Shown here piece after piece: positions 1 through 11,400 of a stretch of 64,000 bases of DNA. The position numbers and the translations under genes were made by a program. Under the pieces are notes generated by a model. The model saw only the letters and a list, made by a program, of their open reading frames with translations, made no database searches and was not told where the DNA came from. The stretch spans positions 180,127-244,126 of the forward strand of contig NZ_MJGC01000041.1 of NCBI RefSeq assembly GCF_001746915.1, given 5' to 3'. Position 1 is the stretch's first letter. Every line of letters starts with the position of its first letter. This stretch comes from Desertifilum tharense IPPAS B-1220. GTDB taxonomy: Bacteria > Cyanobacteriota > Cyanobacteriia > Cyanobacteriales > Desertifilaceae.

Positions 1-574
1 TTTGTTGAATCTCGAACACCAGCGCATCAGGCCCAAAGGCGTGAATAATACAACCAGGGACATAAATCGTATCCCCGGCTTGGATGGGATGGCGCAGCAT
101 CACCGCGTCGTAATCTTGTTGAACAAACGCTTCAAAGAGTTCTTCTCTGCTAAAGTCCGATTTAAGTCCAGCTAAGACTGTGGCGTCGGGCGCAGCCCAC
201 AAAATATGCCAAGCTTCCGTTTTACCATTGGGGGCATTATGCAGGCGTTTGGCAGTTTCATCATCCGCGTGGAGATGTACCGGTAACATGCCGGTAGCAT
301 CAATAAACTTTTGGAGTAACGGAAAATGCGGCCCGCGCCACCCCTCACCCACCAGTTCATCTGGATGCGTTTCTGTCAATTGTTGCAGCGTTTGACCCGC
401 TAAAGCGCCATTGGTTACGGTACCCATTGCTTCTTTGTACCCGCTAATTTCCCAGGTTTCGGCAATTTTTCCCGTTGGGGGTACATCCTTTTTCCCTAAA
501 CGATCGGCGATCGCTCTTTGGGCAAAAGCATATTCTCGAACCGCCGCCGTCAGTTTGATCGGATACCACTTCAT
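1..574 (-). CDS. manA: Mannose-6-phosphate isomerase, class I (partial, C-terminus beyond left edge)
   Basis: Reading leftward from the ATG at 572-574 gives about 191 residues with no stop before the window edge, so the gene is truncated by the window and not necessarily broken. The translation starts MKWYPIKLT, has the type I cupin region HLHADDETA (metal-binding area) and continues GKTEAWHILWAAPDA, matching the GKTE-W motif of Bacillus-type class I enzymes. These interconvert mannose-6-phosphate and fructose-6-phosphate in the cytoplasm, feeding GDP-mannose and polysaccharide synthesis. It lies 79 bp downstream of the methyltransferase fusion on the same strand and could share its transcript, but nothing ties it functionally to the lipid cluster. 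Family assignment is firm; exact sugar specificity is inferred. Confidence 0.85.
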   Translation of the reverse strand, partial: MKWYPIKLTAAVREYAFAQRAIADRLGKKDVPPTGKIAETWEISGYKEAMGTVTNGALAGQTLQQLTETHPDELVGEGWRGPHFPLLQKFIDATGMLPVHLHADDETAKRLHNAPNGKTEAWHILWAAPDATVLAGLKSDFSREELFEAFVQQDYDAVMLRHPIQAGDTIYVPGCIIHAFGPDALVFEIQQ

Positions 575-653
575 CAACTTAACCTGAATGCTTGCTTTCT
601 CCAGAAAACCGAGACATTCACAACTTGGCATCAACCCCTAGAATGACTTTAAC

Positions 654-2957
654 TCAAACTGGCTTCTGGGCCGAGACAAACACGTAGTAGCGGATAATGA
701 TGGTTCGCGACAGAATAAAACTCATAAAATTATTGAACGTATCGCGATCGATCGCCTGAGTTGTAAACTTACGACAGATAAAATCAGAAAAGCGATCGGT
801 ATACCCACCCAAACATTCCGGCGTTACATCATAGATTTGCACATTTTCAAACCCCGCCCGCTGGTAGAGCGTGTCATATTCTTTTAAATCTCGAACATAA
901 TTTTCCCAATTAATAGACCGCAGCCGCTTAACAGCCGCCTTAGAAATCAACCGATCCGACAAAATCAGCCGTCCCCCCGGTTTCAACACCCGAAACGCCT
1001 CGTGCAGAAAGCGTTCTCGCGTGTCAAATAACCCCGCCCCATCAACGCAGATCATATTGTCGCAAGAAGCATCGGCAAAATCCATCCGCGTAGCATCCAT
1101 CACCACAAACTCACAACCGGGCGCATTCTGGCGGCAGGTATCCATCAACTTATCCGAAATATCAATCCCCGTAATTGCCGAGGGCGGATAATACTTCAGC
1201 AAGCATCGACTGGTGGCTCCTTTACCGCAAGCCACATCAATAATATTGCCCTGCTTTTCTGGAATCAGGGAAATCAGCAACTCCATCATGTTTAAGCAGG
1301 CTTCCTTTTGCGTCTGGGTTTGAGCATCCCAATACCCCCAGCTATAAAAGTCGCTGTAGTCGTAATACTCATCCACAAGCGGTTCGTACATCCGCACGTC
1401 ATATTTTTCCTTGAGTTCCGTTACCGTTTGACTGGGTTCTTCGGCTTTAACCACCACCGGGGTTTGTTGGGGAGGAACGCCTAACCAAACCTCCGTACCG
1501 CTAGAGGGGTTCGGGGCGTAAGTCCACTCGCCAGAGGAAACCCGCAAACAGACTTCTGGGCCAAAGGTGTTGGCGGTGCCTAAAAATAAGCCGTGGGGAG
1601 TCGGAACCATCGTCCGAATGCCGTAGTTATAGGGATTATCTAAGCCATTGCGCGAGACAGGCAACCAGCGCACGCCATCTTGAGTCCGCCAGAGGTCGCA
1701 GCCGCCCCACTTTTGCACGATGTTGTGAATTCCGAGTTTTTGAATCCGCTTTTTGAAGGTGTTAGACCAATTTTGCTGGCTGAGATAGGGTAAAAAGATA
1801 CTCCAGTTATAGGTAGAAAGATACAACCAGCCGTCATAAACGACGCTGCGCCAAAAGTGAGCGTTAAACAGCGAGTCAAAACCGGGGCCAATATCGCTGA
1901 GGGGATATTTGTAGCCGTGGGGAGTTAAGCGGGCTTCGCCGACAATGAGATCCCAAGTGTCGTCTGGATAAATGCGAATCAGTTCGGCTCCGGCGGGCCC
2001 AATATGGTACACCTTGTCATACCCGCCATTTTGGATGCCGCTGCCAATGTAGAGGGCGTTGTTAAAGACGGTCATGCTGACGGGCATTTCGTTGAGGTTG
2101 CCCCGGTAGGCCCCGCTTGCTAAAACTTGCGTCCATTGGTAGGGCGGATCGCCTTCGGCTTTGGTTTTCCAAATTTGATAGCCGCTGGTAGCGTTCACCG
2201 TACCGACGTAGAGGTGGTCGTTAAATTCCACCATTTCAAAGGCGGTGAGGTTGGTGGGGTCGTTAAAGCTGGGGGGGCTGGCGGCTTGCCAAGGTTGGGT
2301 GAGGGGGTCGCAGGTGACATAGACGGTGGCCTCGGCCATGCAGTCGTCGGCTTGTCCGTAGCCCTTGGTACGTCCGGTAGGGGCGGTAAAGAGGCGTCCT
2401 TTGAAGGGGTAGAGGGTGCGGAAGGTGTTGAAGCTGCGATCGCCAGAACCTAAAGCCCCCACTCGTTCAAAGTGCAGACCCTCTTCCGAACGCAGGAGTT
2501 GCGGGGCCGGTCCTTTGGAGGGGGACCAGGTACAGACGTAAAGGGTGGGGGCGCTGTCGCTGGTGCCTTGAAAGATGGCTTGACCCCGGTAGCCCATATC
2601 TTGGGGAACTTCGGTGCCGTCGCTACCCGTCACCCACGGGGCGGTGTAGGCGTTTGTCCAGCCTCCTGTGGGGTTGGTGGGGTCGTAGCACCAAATTTGC
2701 GCCCGACGATCGAGTTGATAGACGTTTTCCGGGCATTTCACGGGCCAGACGGCGGTGGAAGGGGGGTTATTGACGGCAATCATTTGCAGATTGCAGCGAG
2801 AGGTGCCGACATAGAGTTTGCCCTGAAAGTAGGACATGGAGTGGGAGATGCCGTTGTAGCGATCGCCAAAGCCGTTTTTGGAAATTCGGGTAAAATTCTC
2901 TCTCCGCAAGCCAGAAGAGGGTTCTAGGCGAGTGACTGGGCGATCGTCGATTTTCAT
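654..2957 (-). CDS. Beta-propeller / SAM-dependent methyltransferase fusion protein
   Basis: This protein has 767 residues in two parts. Residues 1 to about 500 carry at least six spaced motifs of the form F-x-x-x-LY-V-G-T (KLYVGTS, HLYVGTV, ALYIGSG, WLYLSTY, GLFLGTA), which is what a beta-propeller looks like; I do not recognise the family. Residues 525-767 are a class I methyltransferase: motif I IIDVACGKGATSR near 571, acidic VVMDATRMDF, and the post-motif FRVLKPGGRLILSD. The start overlaps the stop of the upstream hydrolase gene by ATGA, so translation is probably coupled. A propeller joined to a methyltransferase suggests docking of a large or protein-bound substrate, perhaps the megasynthase product; that is inference. 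The methyltransferase call is strong; the substrate is unknown. Confidence 0.8.
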   Translation of the reverse strand: MKIDDRPVTRLEPSSGLRRENFTRISKNGFGDRYNGISHSMSYFQGKLYVGTSRCNLQMIAVNNPPSTAVWPVKCPENVYQLDRRAQIWCYDPTNPTGGWTNAYTAPWVTGSDGTEVPQDMGYRGQAIFQGTSDSAPTLYVCTWSPSKGPAPQLLRSEEGLHFERVGALGSGDRSFNTFRTLYPFKGRLFTAPTGRTKGYGQADDCMAEATVYVTCDPLTQPWQAASPPSFNDPTNLTAFEMVEFNDHLYVGTVNATSGYQIWKTKAEGDPPYQWTQVLASGAYRGNLNEMPVSMTVFNNALYIGSGIQNGGYDKVYHIGPAGAELIRIYPDDTWDLIVGEARLTPHGYKYPLSDIGPGFDSLFNAHFWRSVVYDGWLYLSTYNWSIFLPYLSQQNWSNTFKKRIQKLGIHNIVQKWGGCDLWRTQDGVRWLPVSRNGLDNPYNYGIRTMVPTPHGLFLGTANTFGPEVCLRVSSGEWTYAPNPSSGTEVWLGVPPQQTPVVVKAEEPSQTVTELKEKYDVRMYEPLVDEYYDYSDFYSWGYWDAQTQTQKEACLNMMELLISLIPEKQGNIIDVACGKGATSRCLLKYYPPSAITGIDISDKLMDTCRQNAPGCEFVVMDATRMDFADASCDNMICVDGAGLFDTRERFLHEAFRVLKPGGRLILSDRLISKAAVKRLRSINWENYVRDLKEYDTLYQRAGFENVQIYDVTPECLGGYTDRFSDFICRKFTTQAIDRDTFNNFMSFILSRTIIIRYYVFVSAQKPV

Positions 2958-3811
2958 AAAGGTTGTACTTCCGGATGGGTGAGGATGCGGGCAAAGGTGG
3001 CAGCTTGGGTGACGGGGTAAAAGTGGCTGCTATCGGGAATCAGGTGGGTTTGACAGGTGGGTAAGATTTGGGTCAGGGCTTGGCAGGTGGGCAGACAGCG
3101 CGATCGCGCTCCATAGACTGCCACAAGGGGGACGCTGAGGTGGCGAATCTTCTCGATGCTTAACCCCGCCGTATTTTGAAGGTCTTGGCGGGCTGTGGTG
3201 GTGTTGAGTAAGTTCAACCATTTTTGGGCCGCCCGCGTTCCGCCACCGCTTCCGCCAAAGGGAATATACCCGTAGCGGCTCTCCCGGCGTAAAGATTGCC
3301 AGCGTTCTTTGGCAATTTCTTCTAAAAATCGCAGACCAATTTGGGTTTCGTTTTCCCAATCAATATCGGGGGATGCGGCTAAAATGGCGGCTTCTAATTC
3401 GCTGAGGTAATCGGTGTCTTTGAGGCGTTGTACGGGTTGCAAACAAGAGATGCGACTATCGGCGACGACTAAGCTAGAAACGCGTTCGGGATGCTGCAAG
3501 GCATACTGTAAGGCGATAACGCCCCCAAAGCTATGACCGACTAACAAGGCTCGGTGAATCTGGAGGTGATTGAGGAGTTCGTGAAGGTCTAATGCCATGT
3601 CTTGGGATGTATAGCCAGCCGCAGGCATCTCGCTATAGCCGTGACCTCGCAAATCGTAAAAGGTGACGCGAAATTTCTGTTCGAGTTGCTGGGCGATTAA
3701 GGGATACCAAAATGCTCGACTCGCTGCGAGTCCATGAATCATGACGAGATCCGATCCGTTGCCAGTTTGTTGATAAGAAAGGGTGACTCCGTTCGCAAGC
3801 ACTTTGGGCAT
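2954..3811 (-). CDS. Alpha/beta-fold hydrolase
   Basis: This is a 285-residue soluble hydrolase. The oxyanion-hole motif MIHGLAAS is near residue 25, the nucleophile elbow GHSFGG near 92, an acid candidate lies in the VAVYGARSR region near 233, and the catalytic histidine is in PDSSHFYP near 262. Length and motif order fit the single-domain alpha/beta hydrolase family (esterases, thioesterases, lactonases). Its last codons overlap the start of the propeller/methyltransferase gene, so the two form a pair. Beside the megasynthases it could release or hydrolyse an acyl intermediate, since neither synthase shows a thioesterase domain; this is inference. No strong ribosome-binding site is visible before the ATG, which is the only sensible start. 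Confidence 0.85.
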   Translation of the reverse strand: MPKVLANGVTLSYQQTGNGSDLVMIHGLAASRAFWYPLIAQQLEQKFRVTFYDLRGHGYSEMPAAGYTSQDMALDLHELLNHLQIHRALLVGHSFGGVIALQYALQHPERVSSLVVADSRISCLQPVQRLKDTDYLSELEAAILAASPDIDWENETQIGLRFLEEIAKERWQSLRRESRYGYIPFGGSGGGTRAAQKWLNLLNTTTARQDLQNTAGLSIEKIRHLSVPLVAVYGARSRCLPTCQALTQILPTCQTHLIPDSSHFYPVTQAATFARILTHPEVQPL

Positions 3812-3967
3812 GAATTTTTCTGAATGGAGGAGCTGAATAATTTTGATAATTTTGCCTAAAATTTAATCAATTTATCAAGGGTAAATTGAATTTTTTTAGA
3901 AAATTTAATACTTCGATTCTAGGGTTTGATTTAGAATAAATAAGTCTAGCATGAACCCAGAAAAATA
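3812..3967. promoter_or_regulatory. AT-rich divergent intergenic region
   Basis: These 156 bp separate the minus-strand hydrolase from the plus-strand Trm112-like gene. The stretch is much richer in A and T than the surrounding genes, with several aattt and tttaat runs, and must carry the promoters of both divergent genes. No convincing -35/-10 pair or operator could be picked out by eye. Confidence 0.45.
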
Positions 3968-4243
3968 ATGTCAAATTCAGCCCTTTTTCTCAAGTTTCTT
4001 GTCTGCCCAGAAACTCACAATCCATTGTGCTGGGCAGATTCAAATTTAATTGCAAATTTGAATGTAAAAATCCAACACAATCAAGTGAAGAATAGAGGAG
4101 GAGACGCGATTATTCAGCCCTTAGAACAAGGCTTGCTGTGCGAAACTCAAAATTATTTATATCCGGTTGAATCGGGTATCCCCGTACTTTTGAAAGAACG
4201 CGCGATCGCCCTTAACGATATCTCCTCCCTTTCAATCGATTAG
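3968..4243 (+). CDS. Trm112/UPF0434-like small zinc-ribbon protein
   Basis: This small protein has 91 residues. FLVCPETHNPL at the N-terminus, GLLCETQNYLYPVESGIPVLL in the second half, and the overall size match the Trm112/UPF0434 (YcaR-like) fold. In that fold, the CP-x(n)-PL and L-C-x(n)-YP-x-GIP-x-L elements form a small zinc-ribbon-like domain. Only two cysteines remain in the motif positions, so metal binding is uncertain. Trm112 proteins activate methyltransferases in other organisms, and a methyltransferase is encoded 1 kb away; a link is speculative. The 3' end overlaps the convergent metalloprotease gene by 32 bp. Confidence 0.7.
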   Translation: MSNSALFLKFLVCPETHNPLCWADSNLIANLNVKIQHNQVKNRGGDAIIQPLEQGLLCETQNYLYPVESGIPVLLKERAIALNDISSLSID

Positions 4244-5387
4244 CAATGCTAAAGCCCAACCCCAAAGCCATCAACCCTAGTGCTAGGCTCGGTTCTGGTA
4301 CAGGTTCGGACTTGAAAGGACTTGCCGCCAAAGCCAGATTGACTGGCGAACGTCTGCTGGAATTATTCGCAACCAAATCCCAACCTATGACATCAAATAC
4401 TTTCAGATCGTTTGCCGTAATTTGCAATAATTCCCCATAGTCAATGGTGGGGTCCATCATCCCAATCCCTAAATTATCTTGCCAGTGACTTGCCTGTTCG
4501 CCATCGCCTAAATAAGTTCCGGTTGAAAAAGGAGAAAGCAGGGTTCTTCCGGCATTCATTGAAAAATATTTTGGCGTTGGGCTAGCCGTAAAATCGATAA
4601 CTGGCGCGCCAATTTGCCGACTCCGTGCTGCACTTTCCTCGGAGAATCGAAACAAATCCATAACAGTTGCCCGATAGAAGTTATCGGGTAAGATCGGTCC
4701 AAGGATTCCTGCAACACTATCTAGCAAATCAACGCCGCTAACAAACCCCAAGGCATGACCAATTTCATGAGCAGCCACTCCAATAAAATCAAACGCCAAC
4801 GGATCGATACCATTACTGCGATCGAAATCCCAATTAAACAGATTGCTAAATTGAATGGTTGCATCCACATGATTAACCGGCAAATAAGCCGCTAGCCCCA
4901 ACGCCTTAGCATTGGCTCCGGTTAAATGCACCTGCGTATTATTGTTACTGCCATTAATATCTAGATAAGGAATTTCTGGCGAACCCCCTCGACTATTTGA
5001 AGTTTGATTAATCAACATATTGAAATAGGGTTCCGGCAACAGATTGCTAAAAGCAACCCAATCGTCAATGGAGGTAATATCGCCATACATCAATGCCCGT
5101 ACCAAATTATAGGAAACCGGATAGCGACGCGCGACCGTTCCGCCTAAAATTCCATCTCCCAAATTCGTAAAACTGATATTAATATTGACCGTCACATCAT
5201 CAGCCAATACCGCAGACCAGATATCCCCAGCAGCGGCGAAACCATTCACCACACTTGACGGCGTTCCCGGTGCAGCATTGAACGTAAAAGTGAGCGCCTC
5301 GGCAGCAGTGCCGCTGAGACTCAACCCCACCGCACACACCAGAGAAGTCAGACGTTTCCCAGTTGAACTTAAAGTCAGATGAGGCAT
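4212..5387 (-). CDS. PEP-CTERM-sorted zinc metalloprotease (NF038122-like)
   Basis: This is a 391-residue secreted protein. A signal peptide (GKRLTSLVCAVGLSLSGTAAEA) is followed by a metalloprotease domain with HEIGHALGFVSG near residue 207, the metzincin-like HExxHxxGF zinc site. The C-terminus is a PEP-CTERM tail: VPEPSLALGLMALGLGF, then the basic RLKGRRYR. Such proteins are exported and sorted or cleaved by an exosortase, none of which is encoded in the window. A good ribosome-binding site (GGGAGAG) precedes the ATG. The gene begins only 31 bp after the stop of the large megasynthase on the same strand, so it may be read through from it, although its role need not be related. Confidence 0.85.
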   Translation of the reverse strand: MPHLTLSSTGKRLTSLVCAVGLSLSGTAAEALTFTFNAAPGTPSSVVNGFAAAGDIWSAVLADDVTVNINISFTNLGDGILGGTVARRYPVSYNLVRALMYGDITSIDDWVAFSNLLPEPYFNMLINQTSNSRGGSPEIPYLDINGSNNNTQVHLTGANAKALGLAAYLPVNHVDATIQFSNLFNWDFDRSNGIDPLAFDFIGVAAHEIGHALGFVSGVDLLDSVAGILGPILPDNFYRATVMDLFRFSEESAARSRQIGAPVIDFTASPTPKYFSMNAGRTLLSPFSTGTYLGDGEQASHWQDNLGIGMMDPTIDYGELLQITANDLKVFDVIGWDLVANNSSRRSPVNLALAASPFKSEPVPEPSLALGLMALGLGFSIANRLKGRRYR

Positions 5388-5418
5388 AGATTTGCTCTCC
5401 CGTACGTGCGAAATTGCC

Positions 5419-8400
5419 TTAAACGGAGGAAGCCAAACGATTCAAGCGAGGGTTGCAAGTGCCTTCCACATCTTGTAGCGAAAAGCGAATGTAACCATTG
5501 CTATCGAGAAAGTCAGCATCATAGACCAGGCTGTGGGGTTGATAGTCCTTCACCCGCAGGACAACCTTTAGCCTTTCCGGTAAGGGCGAGGCCCCATAGC
5601 GCACCACTGCACCCAAGCGCGAGGGGAGGGGGGTCGTATTGTGTTGAACTCTAGCCCAAGCGATCGCCAATTGGGGGGCCGTATCTAGCAAACCCGGATC
5701 GAATAGCCAGTGCTGGGGGCTGGATTTCCACACCTGCGGCGAACTCGGCGTCACCCACGCTTCAATCCCTTCCGGACCCACTCGGTCAATCGATTGAATC
5801 AGTTGAAAGCAGGAACCGTGAAACAGATAATCGCGGTAGACGGTCTGCGGATCGAGAGCAGTCGCCGCACTGCACTCAAACGCCGAACCCAGGGGTGCTG
5901 GCTGGAGAATCGGATGCAGCAACACAGAGGCTTGATAAAACGGACGTTCGGTGAGTTCGTCAACCAGGGCTACCGCCACTGACAGCGACTCCGCATCCGC
6001 ATGACTAGAGGCTTTGGCTTGGAAGCGCACCCGCTGACCTACCGGCGAATGCAAGACCAGACCGCGCAACACTTTGAGGTCGCGCACCTCGCTAACCGTC
6101 CATTCCGGCCAGGCCGCTTGTACCAATTCGGCAAACCATTCAACCGCAGCAGTAGCGGGGAGAACCGGCTTGCCATCAAGTTGATGATCGACCAAATAGC
6201 GATCGCTCTCTAAACTGAACGTATGCTCTAGGACAAGACGATGGTTGGCTTGCAGGTGCGGCTTGGCCGGCAACAAAACAAACGGATGGGACACCGCAAT
6301 GGCTTCCCAGTCGGACCAAGGTCCTTCACCCGCCACAATCTCCACCTCTTCGCGACTGCCAAAGCAGACCTCTTCTAAGAAAAATTGACAGCCCGCACTT
6401 AGGGAAATCGGGATAATGCCCCGTTCGCGAAACCGCTGTTTCACCGCTTCCGAAGCCATCCCCGTCGTATCCCAAGGCCCCCAGTTAATCGCCACCACCC
6501 GCGCGGTCGGCCAGCGGTGGCTTAACTGCCAGGCCAAGCGATTCACCACCTCATTGGCGGCGGCATAATCCCCCTGACCGCGATTGCCATAGCGACCGGC
6601 TACAGACCCAAAGAAGACCAGGAGTTTCAACGATTCAGGCTGGAGATAGCGGCTGAGGAGAAAGGCGCTATCGGCCTTGGTATTAAACACGCGATCGAAG
6701 GAATCGGGATGCTTATCAACAATCAGCTTATCCTCAATAATTCCCGCCCCGTGGATCGCAGCATCGAGACGACCGTACTGGCGATAAATCTCTTGAATCA
6801 GTCCCCCAAACGCCTCCTCCTGGGTGACATCTACGGCGCGGTAATCCACTGGGGTGAATTGTCTCAACGCTTGCAGGTTTTGACGAATCGCGCGATCGCG
6901 CCACACCTGTTGAATCTGGGTTTCAATCTGAACGGGGGTTGGAGAATGGCCCGCTTGACGCGCCTGGGTTAGGAGAATTTGGCGAAGTTGCTGAATATCC
7001 TCAATTCCCAGGGTAGCCGGTGATTCTGGGGGAGGTTCTGGCGATCGCCCCACCACAATCAGGCGCATTCCCGGAACCAGAAACCGCTTGGCCACCTCTG
7101 CGGTAATGCCCCTCGCACCTCCGGTCAGCAACACCACCCAGTCTGCCGCAGGCAGCAAAGGATCGCAGACCGCAGAACGGGGGGCTAAAACCGTTTGAAA
7201 AATCGTCCGCTGTCCGCCGGGATAACCCACCTCTACCGTCTCTCCGTTGGTGAGGAACTCCTCAACCACGGCTTGGGCAATCTCTTCTGCCGATAAGCGC
7301 GGATCGAAATCCACCGCCTTAACTTGAACCTCCGGCGATTCCGCTTTCAGGGTTTTCAACAACCCCACATTTCCCCCCCCAGAGGCTAAACCCGCTTCCC
7401 CGCCGACTCGACCAAACGTTCCCCCTAACCGGGAAGCGGCGAGGAGGCGTTGCGGCGAGTGAGTTTGCAACAGGTGAAAGAGGCTTTTAACCTCAATTTG
7501 AGTTAATTGCTGCCACTCAGCGAGGGTTTGGGGTTGGGGGGACGCAGATAAGGCCGCCAGATGCACAATTCCGCAAATCGGGCCGTCTAATCCTTGTCGC
7601 AGTAGGTCGGGAGAGTCCAGCCAAGAGCGGGGTAAAATGACGGTTTGAGCGCCGTGCTGTTCTAAAAGGGCTGCCACTAAAGGCGCAACCCCTAGCGTAT
7701 CTTCGGCGATCGCCAAGCGCCCCTCTAGGGAGGTCAGCCGACCGGGGGGCAGGGGTTGCGGTCGCGCTTGCATCCGGTAGCGCGGTAGAGATTCAACCCC
7801 TGCGGGTGGCTTTCCCAGGCCATTGACCTCAGACTTTCCCAGGCAGGGTTCCTCCCCGGTCATCGCCAGTTCTAGCAGTCGGTCTAGGGTGCGGTTGAGC
7901 GATTTGACGCGCGTTAAGCTTTCCATCTCCCCTTGCAGGCGGGTGGCGATCGCATCGGGGAGTTGTTTTTGCAAAGCGCCGAGAATTTCCACCCGCTTAA
8001 TTGAATCAATCCCCAGTTCGGCTTCAATATCGCGATCTAAGCCCAACATTTCCGTTGGGTAGCCCGTGCGATCGCTCACCAGTTGCACCAGCAGGCGCGT
8101 TAGGTTGGCGCGATCGATCGCTGCATCCATCTGGGGTGCAGGTGCTACAGGTAACGCCTCCATAGGGGGAACAGGTGCCACGGGTAACGACTCCACAGGG
8201 GGAGAAGTCTCAACTGGGGGCGAGTAATGCCCATTGCCGTTACCATTGCTCAGTTGCAACAGCGAAATCGGTTCGCGTTCCTTGGGCAAGCGGGCGGGAC
8301 TGCCCCCCAGAAACTGCTTCATCACCTGTTCTTGGACGGCGAGAAATTGCCGCATCGTTTCCTGGTACGACAGGTAAGCCGACAGGGCAACATCTCCAGA

Positions 8401-11400
8401 GACGGGAGGCTGGGCGCGATTCCGAAACGGATCGCTTTTCGGTCTCATCTCTGGCGAGGAGTGGGGTACAACCATAGATTGAGTTCTCCGAGTAAAGACA
8501 GGAGGCGGCGGGGTTTGGGGCGGGGCGGGTTGCGAGGCGGCGGTTCGCGGGGGAAGTTTTCCGGTATAACCAACCGTTTCCGAGGGTTGGCGAATGCTGC
8601 CCCCCTCGACCAGCCAGGTACTGGAGGAAAGCGGCGGTTTGCGGGTCAATTCCACCAGGCGCGAGAGTTCGAGAAATTGGACATTGCGGCCTGCATATAA
8701 AGCAGTCAGTTGTAAATTGACTCCCGCCGTCATTAAGGTGCCAAGAGCCATCAGCAAGCCGCGCAATTCTCCGCCCCGTTGTCCGTCTACCGCCACGGCG
8801 ACGTACTCTTTCTCCGCCAAAATTGAGCGGACGAGGTTGGTGAGTACGCTTTTCGGGCCGAGTTCTACAAAAACCCGCGCCCCGGCTTCGTACATAGCGT
8901 TGATTTGCCCAACAAAATTCACGGGTTGAACTAAATGTTCGGTCAGGCGATCGCTAATGGCGGGTGCATCAACGGGGTAGGGTTGGGCGGTGGCGTTGGC
9001 GTAAACGGGGACTTGCGGGGGGAGGAGGGTGACTTCGGCGATCGCGGCGGCGAGGGCGGTTTGGGCAGAAGCCACCAGCGCCGAGTGAAACGCCCCTGCC
9101 ACGGGCAACATCCGCGCCAGAATGCCGGCCGCGTTTAAGCTATCCACCACTTGCGTCACCCGCTGCTTGTCGCCGGAAATTACGCTTTGACAGGGGGCGT
9201 TATGATTGGCGATCGCCACTCCATCCACCCCATCCAGACGGGTGAGCAATTCCTCGCGGGTGGCTTGCACGGCAGCCATTGCCCCTTCGGAGGCCTCGCA
9301 GGCGGCAGCCATGACGCGACCCCGCGCCGCCGACAGCCGGATAAAATCCCCAGGCGACAGCACGCCCGCACAATGGAGGGCGGCATACTCGCCATAGCTG
9401 TGACCGCAAATCATCGCGGGGGTTAATCCCAAGCGGCGAACCAGGTTCATCAAGCCCATTTCCACTGCTCCGATCGCGGGTTGGGCGGTCTCGGTGTGGG
9501 TGAGTTGTTGCTTGTGTTCCTGTTCGGTCTCTGGGGTGTAGGCGCTGGGGGGATAAATGGATTGGCTGAGGGGGTGGGACTGTTGCTCTTGTAATTCAGC
9601 ATCGGCCAACTCAACGGCTTGCCGCATTTCCCGGAAGTAAAGGCAGATTTCGCGCAGCATATTGGGATACTGGGAACCTTGGCCGGGAAAGAGGAAGGCG
9701 AGGGTGGGGGAATGGGCGATCGCCGGACGGAGTTGGATTTCGTCGGGTAAAGTCGCCCCGGTTTGCCAATGCTCTAGCACTTGGGTTAGGGCTGTCTGCA
9801 ATTGGGCAAGATCGGCAACCACCAAGCTGAGATTGACAGCCTCTTGTTCAGGGGATGTTGAGCGGTCTTCAGCGCGCTTGGCACAGGTGTAAGCCAGGTC
9901 TTGCAAGCGCGGTTCTGCTCCAGCAGCCAGGGCCGAGAGGAGTTGGCGGATCTCTTGGGCGATCGCGGTTTGCGGGCCTTGAAAGACGAGCAACTCGCAC
10001 GGCCAAGCCTCGGCACCGAGGGGCGCAGGAGGAATGCTAGCGGGTGCGGCTTCCAGGAGGGCGTGGAAGTTGGTGCCGCCAAAGCCAAAGGCACTGACCC
10101 CCGCACGGCGCGGATCGCCACCGGAGTTGAACCAGGGACGCGGTTGTTTGAGCAGGTAAACGGGGCTAGTCGGGTCAGCGATCGCGCTCAGGGGTTGTTC
10201 GACTCCGGCGTGGGGGGGTAAAACTTGGTGATAGAGGGCGAGGGCCGCTTTCACCAGTCCAGCAACGCCGGCGGTGCATTTGGTGTGGCCGATCAGGCTT
10301 TTAACAGAGCCGATCGCGCAGGTTTTGGGCGCGGCTTGGGCTTGTGTCAGGGCGGTGACAATCGTTTCGAGTTCGGCGCGATCGCCCGCAGCGGTTCCGG
10401 TGCCGTGGGCTTCATACAAGCCTAGGGAGCGGGGCGAAAAGCCCGCTTTTTGGTAAGCTCGGTTCACGGCCCGTTGCTGTCCGGCGCTCAGGGGAGCGGT
10501 CATGCCCAAGGCTTTGCCATCGCTCGATCCTTCTACGGCTTTGATCGTCGCGTAGATGCGATCGCCATCCCGTTGAGCATCGGTTAACCGTTTGAGGACG
10601 ACGACTGCCAGACCTTCGCTAATCACGATCCCATCGGCGTTTTCGTCAAAGGGGCGGGCTTGACCTTGGGGCGAGAGGGCTTGGGTTTTGCTGAAACATA
10701 AGTAAGCAAAGGGGCTTTGCACGGTATCAATACCGCCCGCGATCGCCAGGTTGCTGCGCCCGCTTTCGAGTTCCTTCACCGCTAAATTCAGGGCGGCTAA
10801 GGAAGAGGCACACGCAGCATCTACGGTAAAGTTAGACCCGCCCAGGTCGAAGCGGTTGGCAACCCGACCGGCTGCCACGTTGAGCAGCAAGCCGGGGAAA
10901 GATTCTTCCGTCCATTCGGGGAGGCGATCCCAGATTTGCGCGTTCGGGGCATCGACAAAGCGGGGAATCTCTGAACGGATGGCATAGTGTTGGCCGAGTT
11001 CGGCAATGCCACCCCCTGCTCCCAAAATGACGGAGGTTTGCTCGCGATCGAAATCCCCGGACTCGTACCCAGCATCCGCTAGGGCGCGGCGGACGGTTTC
11101 TAGGGTCAGCAGTTGCAGGGGTTCGATGGATTTGAGCGATTTGGGGGGAATGCCGAATTTCAAGGGGTCGAAGGCGACCGCCTCCAGGAATCCGCCCCAT
11201 TTGGAATAGACCTTATCGCGGGCAGCGCGATCGCGGTCGTAGTACAGTCGCCAGTCCCAGCGGGAAGCAGGAATTTCGGCGATCGCATTCACTTGATTGA
11301 GCAGATTTTGCCAAAAGGTTTCGGGATATTGGGCTTGGGGCAAAAGCGTCCCGATGCCAATAATGGCAATATCGGCGGGCGCAGATTGGGGTTCTACAGG

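Noticed and set aside
2127..2927. Plus-strand frames of 108 and 151 codons inside the propeller/methyltransferase gene
   Set aside because: Both are antisense to a well-supported gene, are Gly-rich without motifs and have no ribosome-binding site.
8175..8929. Plus-strand frames within the linker of the large megasynthase
   Set aside because: They are antisense shadows of a continuous megasynthase reading frame; the GC-rich linker produces long chance frames.
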